7,146 nucleotides of DNA from an uncultured Rickettsiales bacterium. GTDB taxonomy: Bacteria > Pseudomonadota > Alphaproteobacteria > Rickettsiales > Deianiraeaceae. The DNA lies in assembly GCA_937906355.1 (NCBI GenBank), contig CALCWF010000207.1, positions 1 through 7,146 on the forward strand, read 5' to 3'. The notes under the pieces were generated by a model. It did not search any database. It saw only the letters and a program-made list of their open reading frames with translations, and was not told the DNA's origin. A program made the position numbers and the translations under genes. Shown here one piece after another: positions 5,552-7,146 of this stretch. Position 1 is the stretch's first letter. The number at the start of each line of letters is the position of its first letter.

Positions 5552-6250
5552 CTAGATTTTTTTCTTGAATGCTTTTAGCTCACAAGATGCGATTACTTTT
5601 TCATTCTTTTTGACGCTACATACGCCCTTTATGAGAGGTTCCCTGAGGGCCGTTGTTTGTGCTTCTATTGTCAATACATCTCCGGCTGTAGCTGTATCTT
5701 CAAATTTTACATTGTCGACACCGGCGAATAATAAAATACCATCTTTATCTTTCATTAGAATTTTTCCGATTATAGATGCGGCTTGTGCCATTGCCTCTAC
5801 CATTAATACTCCGGGCATGATAGGATGATTTGGAAAATGTCCGACAAAGAAACCCTCATTTGCACTTAGGCACTTTTGACAAGTGACTTTTTTCTTTTCA
5901 ATGTCAAGGTCGACAACCTTATCAAGCATTAGAAACGGAGGACGTTGAGGGATGATTTTACATATTCCTTCGAAGCCGAATGTTTTTTGCTTTATAAGTT
6001 CTTCTATATAGCTATCGTCTCGTTCTTCGTCGTTGCTATTTTTACTATTTTTGACGTTCTTATTTGTTTTGCTGTTGACGGCATCTTGAATATTCTTCAT
6101 AGTATTACCACCAAGCATTGTTGAAACCATGTCTTTCACTGCCTTTGGATCGATTTTCCCATTTCCAACTTGCTTTTGCAGATCATCAAAATCTATCTTT
6201 CCAAGCATACTACTTATCATTTTATTCATTAAATTATCTTTGATGCCCAT
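5552..6250 (-). CDS. fabZ: 3-hydroxyacyl-ACP dehydratase FabZ with N-terminal extension
   Basis: FabZ dehydrates (3R)-hydroxyacyl-ACP to trans-2-enoyl-ACP in cytoplasmic type II fatty-acid synthesis. The product is 232 residues against about 150 for the family. The hot-dog domain occupies about 92-230: ICKIIPQRPPFLMLDKVV (96-113), then GHFPNHPIMPGVLMVEAMAQ (137-156). This contains catalytic His138 and Glu152, at the 14-residue spacing known for FabZ. Next come LLFAGVDNVKF (173-183) and the strand GDVLTIEAQ (190-198). The conserved PHR before the central helix is PQR here; that His is not catalytic. Residues 1-90 are an extra region: two similar 20-residue segments at 11-30 and 41-60, then an Asn/Lys-rich linker and an acidic stretch. 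No strong Shine-Dalgarno sequence precedes ATG 6250, so a later Met (8, 11 or 15) could be the start, but much of the extension would remain. The usual lpxD/lpxA neighbours are absent. Confidence 0.93.
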   Translation of the reverse strand: MGIKDNLMNKMISSMLGKIDFDDLQKQVGNGKIDPKAVKDMVSTMLGGNTMKNIQDAVNSKTNKNVKNSKNSNDEERDDSYIEELIKQKTFGFEGICKIIPQRPPFLMLDKVVDLDIEKKKVTCQKCLSANEGFFVGHFPNHPIMPGVLMVEAMAQAASIIGKILMKDKDGILLFAGVDNVKFEDTATAGDVLTIEAQTTALREPLIKGVCSVKKNEKVIASCELKAFKKKI

Positions 6251-6411
6251 ATGAATTCTACTATTTAAACTATTGATAGAGTGAGTTGTTATTTTAAAAT
6301 CAAGACAATATGGTTTGATTATATAATTCGTATGGAAACTGTTATTATCTAACGTTGATTGAAGAAAATGGGAAAACTTTTGATGAATGTTTGTTTGTTT
6401 ACTATTTAGTA

Positions 6412-6447
6412 TTTTTATCTACTATTTTGTTTTTATCTACTATTTTG
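6412..6447. repeat. Exact 18-bp tandem duplication across the virD4 stop codon
   Basis: TTTTTATCTACTATTTTG occurs twice in a row (6412-6429 and 6430-6447). The copy nearer the gene contains the virD4 stop (TAG, 6440-6442 on the minus strand). The other copy places a second TAG 18 bases downstream in the same frame, because 18 is a multiple of three. The first copy sits in the virD4-fabZ gap. Confidence 0.85.
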
Positions 6448-7146
6448 GTAATTTCTTTTTGTCGTCTTTTTTAGGACACTTATTTCTTTTGACTATTGGT
6501 TCTTGATGTGGAATAGGAGACATAGGCATACCGACGCGATCAGATATCCATTTTATCTTATAATAAAATATCTTTTTTGTCTTAATAGGTGGATTAGCTT
6601 CTATTAGAATTATTTCTTCGTCACGTGGTAGATTGATCACTTCTTGTGGCATTAGCAATGCACGTTGCGTCTGAGATATACTAACAGAACCATTTCCAGA
6701 GTTTATAGAGAACCACTTTGAACGACTGCTACTATCGCTTTCGACTGTTTGAAAGCCTATCAAGTCTGATATCAGTTTTGCTGTATCAACGTTATTTGCG
6801 GCGAATGTAATTCGATACGTGGCATTTGATAGAAATGAGTTCATTCCAGTATCTTCGTATGTTCCTTTTAGTTGCTGAGTGTCTTGAACGATTAGAAACA
6901 GTTTAACGTGATAACCACGGAAATATGCTATACCCGCTAAGAATTGATCTAGTCTACCGACAGTTGGAAACTCGTCCATCATAAATAACACACCATATTT
7001 TTCCTCCTTCGTTGGTAGATGTTGAGACATGAAGGCTGTCGCTTGTTGATAGACCATACCCATTAGCGGTTTTAAACGTTGTATGTTATCTGGTGTTAAA
7101 CCGATGAATACTGTGGTAGGTTCTGTTTTCATGTGTGTGAAGTTGA
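6440..7146 (-). CDS. virD4: Type IV secretion coupling protein VirD4 (TraG/TraD family), C-terminal part
   Basis: VirD4 is the inner-membrane-anchored hexameric ATPase that recruits substrates to a type IV secretion channel. The frame is open to the right edge, giving about 235 codons of a protein that is usually near 600, so the N-terminal membrane anchor and Walker A are outside. Counting from the internal Met at 7132, PTTVFIGLTPDN is at 5-16, the Walker B region GVLFMMDEFPTVGR at 47-60 (D53, E54), and the motor-core helix region FRGYHVKLFLIVQDTQQLKG at 71-90. NSFLSNATYRITFAANN (98-114) and QRALLMPQEVINLPRDEEI (156-174) follow. The tail is lysine-rich (RNKCPKKDDKKKLPK). The run from GIAYFRGY to TFAANN closely resembles Rickettsiales VirD4, in my recollection of that family. 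The gene lies upstream of fabZ on the same strand, 189 bases away. That Met is internal, not the start. Confidence 0.92.
   Translation of the reverse strand, partial: NFTHMKTEPTTVFIGLTPDNIQRLKPLMGMVYQQATAFMSQHLPTKEEKYGVLFMMDEFPTVGRLDQFLAGIAYFRGYHVKLFLIVQDTQQLKGTYEDTGMNSFLSNATYRITFAANNVDTAKLISDLIGFQTVESDSSSRSKWFSINSGNGSVSISQTQRALLMPQEVINLPRDEEIILIEANPPIKTKKIFYYKIKWISDRVGMPMSPIPHQEPIVKRNKCPKKDDKKKLPK

Overview
The window carries two kinds of DNA. Positions 1776-7146 are moderately AT-rich (38% and 32% G+C in two hand-counted 60-base lines). They hold housekeeping genes that look alphaproteobacterial, probably from a Rickettsiales/Holosporales-like or related AT-rich lineage. The main reason is the partial VirD4 coupling ATPase at the right edge, which reads like the Rickettsiales form. 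The beta clamp, SecF, ParB, FabZ and tRNA-Ala fit the same picture. Positions 1 to about 1650 look different. The left edge is GC-richer (55% over bases 1-120) and encodes an auxin-efflux-carrier (AEC) transporter of a type I associate with Clostridia. It is followed by very AT-rich type I restriction specificity (hsdS) DNA (18% G+C in one line). This part is either an acquired island or an assembly join; the sequence alone cannot decide.

Layout. 1-474 (minus): N-terminal half of an AEC-family permease, running off the left edge. 476-613 (minus): a 45-codon ORF whose stop lies one base before the permease start, suggesting translational coupling. 653-672: a GC-rich hairpin. 692-946 (minus): an unrecognised, possibly truncated ORF. 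835-1645 (plus): an hsdS gene that lacks its 5' end and is split into two frames at a run of ten G. 1646-1775: a gap with three short AT-rich inverted repeats. 1776-2870 (plus): dnaN. 2996-4090 (plus): secF. 4199-4272 (plus): tRNA-Ala(GGC). 4379-5434 (plus): parB. 5552-6250 (minus): fabZ with a long N-terminal extension. 6440-7146 (minus): C-terminal part of virD4, with an exact 18-bp tandem duplication across its stop codon.

How the genes relate. dnaN (replication clamp), secF (protein export), parB (chromosome partition), fabZ (fatty-acid synthesis) and virD4 (type IV secretion) do not form one pathway. dnaN, secF and parB sit without their usual partners recF, secD and parA, as is common in rearranged, reduced genomes. 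The most interesting local features are the poly-G tract in hsdS, where losing one G would restore a continuous reading frame; the FabZ extension with an internal 30-residue-period repeat; and the SecF extension with a CxxC pair in its periplasmic domain. I see no CRISPR array, no transposase, no complete mobile element and no clear new multi-gene system.
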